Shown in pieces: positions 1-8,814 of a stretch of DNA of 64,000 nt. Where the stretch lies: assembly GCA_944327255.1 (NCBI GenBank), contig CALVHA010000012.1, positions 1 to 64,000 on the forward strand. The letters run 5' to 3'. The position numbers and the translations under genes are program-made. The notes below the pieces were generated by a model. It made no database searches. It saw only the letters and a list, made by a program, of their open reading frames with translations, and had not been told where the DNA came from. The stretch is from Candidatus Gastranaerophilales bacterium. GTDB lineage: Bacteria; Cyanobacteriota; Vampirovibrionia; Gastranaerophilales; Gastranaerophilaceae. The stretch's first letter is position 1, and the number at the start of each line of letters is the position of its first letter.

Positions 1-1484
1 ATGAGAGCTGGTTGAAGAATGAACCCCAACCGGAAGATTACGGGGAATGGAAAACGGAGATAACCCATAATCGTCCAAAACCAAATCCTAATGATTTCCT
101 AATCCCAGATCCTGATTGGGTCCCGCCAGTAATAGAACCTGGTGAAGGCGATGAGGATGTTGAGACTTGGTCATTATATGAAGCCTTTATGGAGGGTACA
201 GCCGGCGGATGTTTCTCTTGTTCAAGCAATCCAAGCTCAAAGGAATATAATAAAGTGAGACATTATTTGCATGTTCTTGCTCATATGTCAGTGGATGGTA
301 TCCCTGGGATTGGGTCATATGGAGAGCATTGGTGGGATGAACCAGAAGGCGGCGTAAATGGCACAAGTGGTGACAAGGAAATTATGGATCGAATAGCCGC
401 GGCATTAGTAGGTAAGACCGCCTGTGGCGAACCTGCCGGTTGTAGCGGAGAACATGAACATGAGTTTTATGGTACAGATGTAAATCTGGATTGTGGCGGA
501 ATAGCTTGTGATGGCACACAGTTGATAACAGATAAGATTATAGAGCTAGCACAGGATATGTATCATTATGGTATCTCTCAGTTTCCTGCTGATCTTGCTT
601 ATAAAGTTGATAGTCTTGTAGGCGATGATAACGACCCCGAATGGAAAGCCTTAAAAGAACGCTATTACCATCTAATCGAACATGATTTAAAGGGAATTCT
701 TGAAAAAATCCCAGTTGATGGCGAGGTTCCAGAACCCCCAATGATCCCCGATGAGGAAGCTTATCAGGAAGCACTGGAAGAGTGGGAAAAGGATATAACG
801 GAAACCGAAGTATTTGTACCTGACGAAGAAGCATATCAGGCAGCACACGATGCATGGAACGTCCCACCTGAAAAACCGGACATAAATGATTTTAAAGAAA
901 CTATAACCGTCATCAACTCAGACCAGGAAAGTGAAGAAGGCCAGTGGTATATAAACCTGTGGCACAGAATGAACGGCGCAAGTATCTATAAAACAACAAT
1001 AGACGGATTTGACAACGGCATTCATGACGAAGAGAATGACGGAGTAATCGAAGGCGATAACATAACCTCCCCCGGGAATGGCTTAACCGAAGACGGAAAA
1101 CCATTATGGGATATATTGGAAGACGGCTTAATGAATAGTTCAGACTGGTTAAAATATGCACTGGAAACCGGCACAATAACGTTAGAACGGGTAAACTATT
1201 CAAACCCTACAGAAATGAATACCGGCTTGAAGCATTATGAATGGAGCTCAATAATCTATACAAATGCGTTAGACATCTCCGAACAAACGAATGAGGAAGC
1301 GATAGCAAAAGCGGAAGCGATTTATGAATCAACGACTAAAGATATAGAAGCTAAAGACAAACAGTATGATAATATGTTAAAACTTTTAGATACAGAACAC
1401 AATGCTTTGCAAACGGAATATGACTCGGTAAAATCCATAATATCTAAAAACCTTGAAAGAACTTTAAAGATCTATTCGGCGTAA
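1..1484 (+). CDS. Lineage-specific coiled-coil protein, 5' end outside the window
   Basis: The frame is open to the left edge (codons begin at base 3), so the TTG at 12 is probably not the true start and the N-terminus is missing. The visible part is acidic, with a Cys-rich stretch in its first third (CFSC, ACGEPAGC, DCGGIAC) and two copies of a PDEEAYQ-type segment near residues 245-280. The last ~60 residues form a coiled coil containing LDTEHNALQTEYDSVK and ending KNLERTLKIY. This tail closely matches the tail of the protein at 6074-7315 (LDTEQEALQTEMEAVQ...KNIESTFKTF), so I infer the same family and predict a 'GLTARK'-type N-terminus upstream. The coding sequence looks richer in G+C than its neighbours. 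Function unknown. Confidence 0.75.
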   Translation, partial: ESWLKNEPQPEDYGEWKTEITHNRPKPNPNDFLIPDPDWVPPVIEPGEGDEDVETWSLYEAFMEGTAGGCFSCSSNPSSKEYNKVRHYLHVLAHMSVDGIPGIGSYGEHWWDEPEGGVNGTSGDKEIMDRIAAALVGKTACGEPAGCSGEHEHEFYGTDVNLDCGGIACDGTQLITDKIIELAQDMYHYGISQFPADLAYKVDSLVGDDNDPEWKALKERYYHLIEHDLKGILEKIPVDGEVPEPPMIPDEEAYQEALEEWEKDITETEVFVPDEEAYQAAHDAWNVPPEKPDINDFKETITVINSDQESEEGQWYINLWHRMNGASIYKTTIDGFDNGIHDEENDGVIEGDNITSPGNGLTEDGKPLWDILEDGLMNSSDWLKYALETGTITLERVNYSNPTEMNTGLKHYEWSSIIYTNALDISEQTNEEAIAKAEAIYESTTKDIEAKDKQYDNMLKLLDTEHNALQTEYDSVKSIISKNLERTLKIYSA

Positions 1485-1500
1485 TGTATTCATTTAAATT

Positions 1501-1527
1501 CAATCAATGATGAGCTGATTGTTTTTT
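1501..1527 (+). terminator. Rho-independent terminator
   Basis: The stem CAATCA / TGATTG encloses a 9-base loop and is followed by TTTTTTA. It lies 17 bases after the stop of the preceding coiled-coil gene. The stem is short, so confidence is moderate. Confidence 0.55.
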
Positions 1528-1631
1528 ATTTATTTTATAGCACAGTGTAACTTGAATCCACAAAATAAAACTTTATTAAATTGTTTTTTTGTGTTATTTT
1601 CTTGTCATAAAAGAAATTTACGAGGGATTTT

Positions 1632-4292
1632 ATGACAAATACTAAGATTAAATATGAAGACTTACCTACAGTTTATGAGCCAACTGAAACGGAAGCTGAA
1701 ATTTATAAGTTTTGGGAAGATGGAGATTACTTTAGGGCGGATGCTAAAAGTAAAAAGCCTGCTTATTCAATTGTAATTCCTCCTCCTAACGTTACCGGTG
1801 TTCTGCATATGGGGCATGCTCTTGACGAAACTCTTCAGGATATTTTAACCAGATATCATAGAATGTCAGGTTTTGAAACCCTCTGGCTTCCTGGAACTGA
1901 TCACGCAGGGATTGCAACTCAAAATGTTGTTGAAAAACAACTCCGAGCTAAGGGCCTAAGCCGTTATGATCTTGGAAGAGAAAAATTCCTTGAAGAAACA
2001 TGGAAATGGGCAAATGAGCATAAATCTGCAATTTTGGATCAATGTAAGCGTCTCGGGGCCTCTTTTGACCGTTCAAGAGAAAGATTTACGTTTGATGCGG
2101 GATGTTCGGAAGCTGTTAAAGAAGTATTTGTTAAATTATACGAAAAAGGATTAATTTATAAGGGTAAATATATAGTAAACTGGTGCCCTCGCTGTAACAG
2201 TGCAATTTCTGATGTAGAAACTGAATATGTGACAGAAGCTGGTCATATGTGGGAAATCTCTTATCCTTTAAAAGGCGAGTCGGGTGCAATTATTGTTGCA
2301 ACTACCAGACCTGAAACAATTTTTGGTGATGTTGCAATCGCAGTTAATCCTTCTGATCATAAATATTCTGAATTAATAGGTAAAACGGTTGTTATTCCTT
2401 TATCTGGCAGAGAAATTCCTATTATATCTGATGAATATGTTGATAAAAGTTTCGGGACCGGTGCTGTTAAAATTACACCTGCTCATGATCCTAATGATTT
2501 TGAAGTAGGAAAACGCCACGGTTTAAAACCTATTTGGATTTTGGATGAAAACGGAAAGATGAAAGCTTGTGGTGAAGTTCCTCCTTCTCTGCATGGTTTA
2601 GACAGATATGAAGCGCGAGAAAAGATTATCGGGATGCTTTCTTACGAAAATTTCTTGTTAAGAACAAGAGACCATGAGCATAATGTAGGAAAATGTCAGC
2701 GTTGCGGTACGACAATTGAACCCCTTCTTTCAGAACAATGGTTTGTTAAGATGGAACCGCTTGCTAAAGAAGCAATTGCTGCGGTTAAGGACGGCAGAAT
2801 TAAGTTTGTTCCTGACAGATGGGAAAAGAATTATCTAAACTGGATGGAAAATATTCGAGATTGGTGTATTTCCCGTCAATTATGGTGGGGACATCAAATT
2901 CCTGCATATTATCATAAGAAGACAGGAGAAATGATTGTCGCAAAAGAAAATCCGGATCCGGAAAATTACGTTCAAGACAGTGATGTTCTTGATACCTGGT
3001 TTTCATCCGGTTTGTGGCCTTTCTCAACTATGGGATTCCCTAATACCGAAAGTGATGATTTTAAGAAATTCTATCCAACAACGACTCTTGTTACAGGGTT
3101 TGATATTATATTCTTCTGGGTTGCCAGAATGATTACTATGGGATTAGAGTTTACTAAAAAGGCTCCTTTTTCGACGGTTTATATTCACGGGCTTATTCGC
3201 GATGAAAAAGGGCAAAAGATGTCTAAGTCTAAGGGGAATACTATAGATCCCGTTAAAATTATTGATAAATACGGTTGTGATGCATTAAGATTTACAATGA
3301 CTTCTCTTTGTACATACGGTGGTCAGGATATTAAAATCAGTGATGAAAGATTTGAATACGGTAGAAATTTCGCAAATAAAATTTGGAATGCTTCAAGATT
3401 TGTTTTAATGAATCTTGAAGGTGTTGATGGTAAGGAAATTGATTTTAATAATCTTACAATTGCAGATAAGTGGATTTTGGACAAGCTTAATTCAACTGCA
3501 AAAGAAATAAATGAAAATATTAAAGAATACAGAATCGGAGAAACTGCTCATATCCTCTATGATTTCTTCTGGAATTCATATTGTGACTGGTATGTTGAAA
3601 TTGCTAAGATTCAACTTCAGGATGAAGATTTAAAACTTAATACACAGAGAGTTTTAAGGTATGTTCTTGATATGTCTTTAAGATTGTTACATCCTATTAT
3701 GCCTCATATTACGGAAAAAGTATGGCAGCTTCTTCCTCACCTCGATAGCGAAAAAGCTCCTGCATTAATTGTTGCGGAATATCCTGTTTTTAATGATAAG
3801 TTTGTATATTCTAAAGAATCACAGGAGATGGAGCTGGTATTTGAAACAATTAAATCCTTAAGAAATGTTCGTCAAAGTTTTAACATTTCAACTTCTTTGA
3901 AGATTGATATAGAAATTCGTGCCGAAAAATCAGAAAGACCTGTATTTGAGGCAATAGAATCATATATTAGAAGACTTGCAAAAGTTGAAAATATTGCTTA
4001 TGCGGATGTAAACGCTCCTGTTCCTAACAAAACGGCAACGGCGGTTGTTTCTGCTTCAAAAATTGTTTTAAATTTGGAAAATCTTATTGATTTTAATGAG
4101 GAAATTAAACGTCAGGAGAAGAAATTAGCAAAACTTACCGGAGAGAAAAAATCTTTGGAAGGAAGAATTAATAATCCTAAGTTTGTAGCGAATGCTCCTA
4201 AGGAATTAATAGAGCAAACAAAATCCAGAATTGAAGAAATAACAATTCAGGAAAATGCTATTAACGAACTTATTACTTCATTAAAATCTTAA
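1632..4292 (+). CDS. valS: Valine--tRNA ligase
   Basis: Class I aminoacyl-tRNA synthetase that charges tRNA-Val. The protein has 886 residues, normal for ValS. The HIGH-type signature is PNVTGVLHMGHAL near residue 55, and the KMSKS signature is GQKMSKSKGN near residue 530. The editing (CP1) domain lies between them (TTRPETIFGDVAIAVNP, GTGAVKITPAHDPNDF). A C-terminal coiled coil (EEIKRQEKKLAKLTGEKKSL) is the usual ValS tRNA-binding arm. The ATG is preceded by GAGGG. The gene stands alone between two terminators, and no T-box leader is visible in the 147 bases upstream. Confidence 0.97.
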   Translation: MTNTKIKYEDLPTVYEPTETEAEIYKFWEDGDYFRADAKSKKPAYSIVIPPPNVTGVLHMGHALDETLQDILTRYHRMSGFETLWLPGTDHAGIATQNVVEKQLRAKGLSRYDLGREKFLEETWKWANEHKSAILDQCKRLGASFDRSRERFTFDAGCSEAVKEVFVKLYEKGLIYKGKYIVNWCPRCNSAISDVETEYVTEAGHMWEISYPLKGESGAIIVATTRPETIFGDVAIAVNPSDHKYSELIGKTVVIPLSGREIPIISDEYVDKSFGTGAVKITPAHDPNDFEVGKRHGLKPIWILDENGKMKACGEVPPSLHGLDRYEAREKIIGMLSYENFLLRTRDHEHNVGKCQRCGTTIEPLLSEQWFVKMEPLAKEAIAAVKDGRIKFVPDRWEKNYLNWMENIRDWCISRQLWWGHQIPAYYHKKTGEMIVAKENPDPENYVQDSDVLDTWFSSGLWPFSTMGFPNTESDDFKKFYPTTTLVTGFDIIFFWVARMITMGLEFTKKAPFSTVYIHGLIRDEKGQKMSKSKGNTIDPVKIIDKYGCDALRFTMTSLCTYGGQDIKISDERFEYGRNFANKIWNASRFVLMNLEGVDGKEIDFNNLTIADKWILDKLNSTAKEINENIKEYRIGETAHILYDFFWNSYCDWYVEIAKIQLQDEDLKLNTQRVLRYVLDMSLRLLHPIMPHITEKVWQLLPHLDSEKAPALIVAEYPVFNDKFVYSKESQEMELVFETIKSLRNVRQSFNISTSLKIDIEIRAEKSERPVFEAIESYIRRLAKVENIAYADVNAPVPNKTATAVVSASKIVLNLENLIDFNEEIKRQEKKLAKLTGEKKSLEGRINNPKFVANAPKELIEQTKSRIEEITIQENAINELITSLKS

Positions 4293-4317
4293 GAAATGTA
4301 AAAAAAAATAATATAAA

Positions 4318-4358
4318 GAACGGGACATGACGCAAAAAAGTTTATGTCCTGTTTTTAT
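4318..4358 (+). terminator. Rho-independent terminator of valS
   Basis: Arms ACGGGACAT and ATGTCCTGT (one G-U pair) flank a purine-rich loop and are followed by TTTTT, about 25 bases after the valS stop. Confidence 0.75.
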
Positions 4359-4388
4359 ATATGTTAAAATTTGAAAAGGAGAAAAATT

Positions 4389-4676
4389 ATGGCAATTCAA
4401 AATGTCGGCTGGAATTTTGTGGAAATGGCCTCTAAACAAGGTAAAAAATTAATGAGCATACCTTTAAAAGATAATAAAACGGCAAAAGTTCTATGGAATG
4501 ATAATGCAGTAGATTGTTTTATTATGAAAGATGGGAAATTGGTTAATGGTAAATGTGCAACAGGCTCAACTCCTTATATCCAAAATGAAATGGCTGGAAT
4601 TTTAGATAAATTGCAAACAATTGTTGCTCCGGGAGTTGATATGTTAAAAATATTTATGAATGCGTGCTTTAAGTAA
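4389..4676 (+). CDS. Small hypothetical protein
   Basis: Not recognised. The product is about 95 residues beginning MAIQNVGWNFVEMASKQGKK. The ATG at 4389 is chosen over an in-frame ATG at 4371 because AAAAGGAG sits 6-10 bases before it. The sequence is mixed alpha/beta in character (KTAKVLWNDNAVDCFIMKDGK) and has a hydrophobic C-terminal helix (PGVDMLKIFMNACFK). There is no signal peptide or clear membrane span. It lies between the valS terminator and the rpsA promoter, so it is probably a single-gene unit. Confidence 0.6.
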   Translation: MAIQNVGWNFVEMASKQGKKLMSIPLKDNKTAKVLWNDNAVDCFIMKDGKLVNGKCATGSTPYIQNEMAGILDKLQTIVAPGVDMLKIFMNACFK

Positions 4677-4698
4677 TGTTAAGTAACTTTACAAAACC

Positions 4699-4727
4699 TT
4701 TACAAGTTGACAATGCTCTGCTATGAT
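4699..4727 (+). promoter_or_regulatory. Sigma-70-type promoter of rpsA
   Basis: TTTACA (4699-4704), a 17-base spacer and TATGAT (4722-4727). The -10 box contains the upstream ATG at 4723, which argues that this codon is not the rpsA start. Confidence 0.65.
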
Positions 4728-4770
4728 AATAGCAAGTTTATTAGATAAAGTCTTAGACAATGGAGTAAAA

Positions 4771-5838
4771 ATGACATCACAAGAATTAGATTTTGAAGAA
4801 TTATTAAAACAATACGATTATAAGTTTCAGAAAGGAGACCTTGTAAAGGGTATTGTATGCGGTTATGACGCTCAGGGTGTAATGGTTGATATCGGAGCTA
4901 AAACAATTGCTATAGTCCCAACCAGAGAAGCCGTTGATAAAGATGAAAAAGTTGAAGATAAATTTGAAAAAGGGCAGGAGTATGAATTCCTGATTATCAG
5001 AGAGGAAGATGAAGACGGCAAATTTCTTCTTTCCCGTAAAAAAGTTGACTTTGCTTATGCTTGGAAAGAACTTGAAAAAGCTAAGGCTGCGGATGAAACA
5101 ATTCTTGGAACAATTGTTGGAATTGTTAAGGGCGGTATCCTTGTTGAAGTTTCAAATGTTAGAGGATTTGTTCCTTCCTCACAACTTCGTACAAAAGAAA
5201 CTGATTTAGAAGTAGGTTCTAAAATTGAGTTGAAAATTTTAACATTAGACAGTCAGCAAAATAACTTTATTCTTTCAAATAAAAAAGTTTATGAAGACAG
5301 TGCTGTAGAAGCAAGAAAAAATGTTTTTGCTCAAATTGAAGCAGGACAAATCGTAAAAGGTGATGTTGTCAGAATTACTGATTTCGGTGCGTTTATTGAT
5401 CTTGGTGGTATTGACGGATTGTTACCTTTATCTCAATTATCTTGGAGATGGATTGACCATCCTACTGATATATTGAAAGTTGGCGATAAAATTGATGTCG
5501 AAGTTATTGCAGTTGATCATGACAAACAACGCGTATCTTTAAGTTTGAAAAATCTTGAGCCTGATCCTTGGCTTGAAGCTGAAAAACAAATTAAAGAAGG
5601 AGACAAAGTTGAAGGTACAATAACAAGAATTAAACACTTTGGAGCTTTTGTTGAAGTATTCCCTGGTGTTGAGGCTTTATTACCTCATAATGAAGTGGTT
5701 GAACTCCAAAATCGTGATGGCAATATATTGCAGGTTGGGGATAAGGTTATGACCTATATCTTGAAGTTTAATCCAACTGATAAGCGTATCGCCTTAACTG
5801 TTAATGAACCAGCAGAAGAAACAACTGAAGAAAATTAA
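4771..5838 (+). CDS. rpsA: 30S ribosomal protein S1
   Basis: RNA-binding protein that helps the small subunit load structured mRNAs. About 355 residues with four S1 (OB-fold) repeats; clear examples are KGDLVKGIVCGYDAQGVMVDI, GQIVKGDVVRITDFGAFIDL and EGDKVEGTITRIKHFGAFVEV. Four repeats rather than the six of E. coli S1 is common in cyanobacterial-type and many Gram-positive homologues. I choose the ATG at 4771 (MTSQELDFEELL), preceded by TGGAG, because the earlier ATG at 4723 lies within the -10 box. The tail is acidic. The gene is monocistronic with a strong terminator downstream. Confidence 0.93.
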   Translation: MTSQELDFEELLKQYDYKFQKGDLVKGIVCGYDAQGVMVDIGAKTIAIVPTREAVDKDEKVEDKFEKGQEYEFLIIREEDEDGKFLLSRKKVDFAYAWKELEKAKAADETILGTIVGIVKGGILVEVSNVRGFVPSSQLRTKETDLEVGSKIELKILTLDSQQNNFILSNKKVYEDSAVEARKNVFAQIEAGQIVKGDVVRITDFGAFIDLGGIDGLLPLSQLSWRWIDHPTDILKVGDKIDVEVIAVDHDKQRVSLSLKNLEPDPWLEAEKQIKEGDKVEGTITRIKHFGAFVEVFPGVEALLPHNEVVELQNRDGNILQVGDKVMTYILKFNPTDKRIALTVNEPAEETTEEN

Positions 5839-5860
5839 AATCTGATTAAGAATAATAGAA

Positions 5861-5890
5861 AAAGCCGGTGTTTTTACACCGGCTTTTTTT
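5861..5890 (+). terminator. Strong Rho-independent terminator of rpsA
   Basis: A 10-base-pair perfect stem, AAAGCCGGTG / CACCGGCTTT, with a 6-base loop runs into a T tract. Confidence 0.92.
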
Positions 5891-6073
5891 CTGGGTTATG
5901 TAAATGAAATATGTATAAAAACTTAATATAAATATATGATTTTAATAAATATGATTAAAGAAAATAAATAAACTTGCCGTATAATAAATTATACAATTAT
6001 GTTGACTTTTTAGAAAATATAATTAAATAGAAAATAAGTAGTAGTTAATTGTGCGTAAGAAGGAGAGCAGCTT

Positions 6074-7315
6074 ATGGGTATGGCAGCTTCACAGGCTAGA
6101 TATTTAGGTTTAACAGCTAGAAAAACTAACGTTGAATATGAAGGACAACAGATTAACCAAGCACGTACAGCACTGGCAAATCAAAGTGCCAATACATTTA
6201 ATGAATTGTTAGCTCTGGAAGTTCCGACCGCACCTAGTACGCAAGATTATACAACCCTTAAATATTCGTATACTGATGGAACAATTACGGAACAAATTGA
6301 GGATATGGTTCAGTTAACGGATGATCCTGATGGTTATAATTATATGATAACTCATTATCATAATGCTGATGTCTATACAGGTGTTCAAAACAGGCTTACT
6401 AACCCTCAAGTTCAAATTGGTACTACCGGAGTTAAGGGAACAATAGCAAGAGATTCAGTAACAGATGACGGAAATGGAAATTATACAATAAATGGGGCGC
6501 CTGTGAGTGTTTATGATGAAAATAATGAGGCTCAACATGATGCATATATGACTATTTCTCAAAATTATCCGGATTTTGCAAAATTAAAGGATGATTTATA
6601 TACGTTTACAGGCGAAGACGGAAGTATCCATTTTACAACGGGCGCTTCTCTCAGCGGAACAGATGCAGTAGATGATTATTCTGTTCAATCTGATATTCCA
6701 TCATTTATTGGGACTGCTACATTAACGAAGTATGATCCTACTGACAGTACCCAAAAAGCAGCATATGATCAAATTTGTAAAGATTGGCCAACTTCTGATT
6801 TTGCGAACTCCAGTGAAGATGAAATTTATGTTTGGGAGTATCAGGGAGAAACCCGTTTTGCTTGTTTATCAGACCTGATGGCAGCTGCACAAAGTGCGCC
6901 TGATCAATCTGCTCCAACTGAAAATCAAGATAAGCTTATGTATTATACTGCGAAAGATATAAATACAAGAATTGAACAACAACAAAAAGCTATTGTTGAT
7001 ATAAATGAAGACGGGCGTATTGAATCCATAAGATATGAAGATTCTTCAGCTACTTACCCTGTAAGTACTGCAACCGAAACAGATGAGGATGCATATCAAG
7101 ATGCAATGAATCAATATAATTATGATATGCAAGTTTATGAAAAGAGAATAGCTGATATCAATGCTAAGACTGAAAAAATTCAGGAACAAGACCGTACATT
7201 AGAATTAAGATTACGTCAGCTTGATACAGAACAGGAAGCTCTTCAGACAGAGATGGAAGCTGTTCAGAAAGTTATTGAAAAGAATATTGAATCTACATTC
7301 AAGACTTTTGAATAA
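6074..7315 (+). CDS. Lineage-specific 'GLTARK' coiled-coil protein
   Basis: 413 residues, function unknown. The N-terminus (ASQARYLGLTARKTNVEY, then GQQINQARTALANQSAN) is predicted helical without a signal peptide. The C-terminal ~80 residues are a heptad-like coiled coil (IQEQDRTLELRLRQLDTEQ) ending KNIESTFKTFE. The middle ~250 residues are polar, Asp/Thr/Tyr-rich and different from the relative at the left edge of the window. Conserved helical ends around a variable middle resemble the topology of flagellar axial proteins (hook, hook-associated proteins, flagellin). That is an analogy of layout only; no homology is claimed. Start ATG has AAGGAGAG upstream. It is followed 41 bases later by another unknown gene, possibly co-transcribed. 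Confidence 0.85.
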   Translation: MGMAASQARYLGLTARKTNVEYEGQQINQARTALANQSANTFNELLALEVPTAPSTQDYTTLKYSYTDGTITEQIEDMVQLTDDPDGYNYMITHYHNADVYTGVQNRLTNPQVQIGTTGVKGTIARDSVTDDGNGNYTINGAPVSVYDENNEAQHDAYMTISQNYPDFAKLKDDLYTFTGEDGSIHFTTGASLSGTDAVDDYSVQSDIPSFIGTATLTKYDPTDSTQKAAYDQICKDWPTSDFANSSEDEIYVWEYQGETRFACLSDLMAAAQSAPDQSAPTENQDKLMYYTAKDINTRIEQQQKAIVDINEDGRIESIRYEDSSATYPVSTATETDEDAYQDAMNQYNYDMQVYEKRIADINAKTEKIQEQDRTLELRLRQLDTEQEALQTEMEAVQKVIEKNIESTFKTFE

Positions 7316-7356
7316 TATTAAAAGAGACTTAAAGAGAAAAATAAGAGGTATTTTAT

Positions 7357-8187
7357 ATGTCTTACAAAAACGACAGTTATTTAGTAATAGCAAATAAATT
7401 TGGTTCAGCAAGCTCGGATGCGAAGGCTCAGTTATGGGAAACTTATGATAAGTTGAGAGACTTAACGGTATCAGGTTCGGGTGCTGGTGGTACCGGATGG
7501 GGAAATACTGGTAGTTTTTTATATCGTATGGCAAGTTTATTGGCTCCATCTTCATATGCTACAGTTTTCGGAAGCTCTGAATCAATGAATATACCTGGAA
7601 CTTCTTATTACTCTTCAATGAATGGAGGTTCTTCTTTCGGACTTAATTCATTATATAATTATTCTGGCTTTCCTAGCGGGGCGGCTCCGATTTCTTGGTC
7701 TGATGGTATTTATACAGGTGGTGCCGCTTCTGTTTTGGGATGGGGAACTGATACTGGAACTTCAACTTCAGGAGTTGCAACCGGTTATGCTTCCGGAATT
7801 GGCGGTTTAGCCGATATTGCAAGTGCTGCTGCTTATGGAGTCGGAGCTGCAAACGGTTACGGATTTGTAGGTAAAAATATTGTTTTACCTGTCGCAAGTA
7901 TTATTTCTGGATGGGGTGGAATTATGCAGTCTGCGGCACCATACTTGGGCGAATACGGTCTTCCTGCTCTTGTTATGGGTAATTTGATGCAGGGAACTAC
8001 TTCTGCAGCATTATCGGCTTACCAGCGTGTTACAGGTAATATTACAGCGAATGCAGATACAATCCTTTCTAATAAGGTAAGAAATATTGAAACGGTTTGT
8101 AAGATGCTTGATACACAGGGTGACGTTGTTAAAAAGATGTTAAAAGAATCTATTGATGGAGATAGTAAAGCTATTCAAAACTTATAG
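7357..8187 (+). CDS. Gly/Ser-rich hypothetical protein
   Basis: 276 residues, unrecognised. It starts with a polar helical segment (SSDAKAQLWETYDKL), continues with about 150 residues rich in Gly, Ser, Ala and aromatic residues (GSGAGGTGWGNTGSF, SSMNGGSSFGLNSLYNYSG), has weakly hydrophobic stretches around IVLPVASIISGWGGI and GLPALVMGNLMQG, and ends in a charged helix (VCKMLDTQGDVVKKMLKESI). The LDTQ in that helix recalls the LDTE of the preceding gene's coiled coil. No signal peptide is seen. AGAGG precedes the ATG. Probably transcribed with the upstream coiled-coil gene. Confidence 0.8.
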   Translation: MSYKNDSYLVIANKFGSASSDAKAQLWETYDKLRDLTVSGSGAGGTGWGNTGSFLYRMASLLAPSSYATVFGSSESMNIPGTSYYSSMNGGSSFGLNSLYNYSGFPSGAAPISWSDGIYTGGAASVLGWGTDTGTSTSGVATGYASGIGGLADIASAAAYGVGAANGYGFVGKNIVLPVASIISGWGGIMQSAAPYLGEYGLPALVMGNLMQGTTSAALSAYQRVTGNITANADTILSNKVRNIETVCKMLDTQGDVVKKMLKESIDGDSKAIQNL

Positions 8188-8208
8188 TTTTAGTGTGAAA
8201 GCATAATT

Positions 8209-8430
8209 ATGGATAAAAGAATATATTTACGGACTATATTTGATAAATTATTAAAAGATAATATCGTTTTTACCATGTTTAAAAGGTTTGTTAATTTTTA
8301 TTGCGGAATTTTTTCTCACCCCGTAAATTCATTAAAGTTTCATGGAAATTTTCCGATAAAAAGTAGTAATGGAACAGATATGCAATCCTCGTTTCAGGAT
8401 GTTGATAAGATAAAAGACATTTTAGGTTAA
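8209..8430 (+). CDS. Small hypothetical protein
   Basis: 73 codons beginning MDKRIYLRTIFDKLLKDNIV, 21 bases after the Gly/Ser-rich gene. It contains one moderately hydrophobic stretch (FVNFYCGIFSHPVN) and nothing recognisable. The ribosome binding site is weak (GAAAG). It could be a real small gene at the end of the run or a chance open frame. Confidence 0.35.
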   Translation: MDKRIYLRTIFDKLLKDNIVFTMFKRFVNFYCGIFSHPVNSLKFHGNFPIKSSNGTDMQSSFQDVDKIKDILG

Positions 8431-8476
8431 GACATGTTAAGATGTTTTAAATAAATACGCAATAATTGAATCGTGT

Positions 8477-8495
8477 TTGTTTTTATATACATGTA
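8477..8495 (+). promoter_or_regulatory. Candidate TTTATATA-TG promoter element
   Basis: The sequence TTGTTTTTATATACATGTA lies about 35 bases before the ATG at 8530. Almost the same string (without CA) lies before the unrelated unknown gene at 29979. It may be a promoter -10 region or the site of a lineage-specific regulator. Confidence 0.35.
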
Positions 8496-8529
8496 GATCT
8501 AAAGTGTTATAGGAGTAGAATATAGCAAA

Positions 8530-8802
8530 ATGCTTCGAGATACTTTGGAGATGAATATAAAAAGAATAATAGATTTCTTGATATATTCAAAAAACTTTAT
8601 AATAAGAAAAAGCCCGCTGAAAGCATTGGCGAATTCTATTGTGGAAGGTTTAAAAGATTTCTTGACAATGAAGAAAAAGTTAAAAATGGCTCAGTATCGA
8701 TTAAACTATCACAGACATCAATTCCAAAAGATGGAACAGTTGATTGCAGAGAATAACCAGCATAGCTTTCTGAAAGGGAACAATCTTAATGAAACCAGAT
8801 AA
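8530..8802 (+). CDS. Small basic helical hypothetical protein
   Basis: 90 residues, Lys/Arg-rich and predicted almost entirely helical (MKKKLKMAQYRLNYHRHQF). An AGGAG lies 14 bases before the ATG, slightly far. It ends 12 bases before the next gene, so co-transcription is likely. Unrecognised. Confidence 0.5.
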   Translation: MLRDTLEMNIKRIIDFLIYSKNFIIRKSPLKALANSIVEGLKDFLTMKKKLKMAQYRLNYHRHQFQKMEQLIAENNQHSFLKGNNLNETR

Positions 8803-8814
8803 AGGAAGTAGTAA

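Noticed and set aside
1485..1631. T-box or other riboswitch upstream of valS
   Set aside because: The gap is too short for a T-box and no specifier or AGGGTGG-like element is visible.
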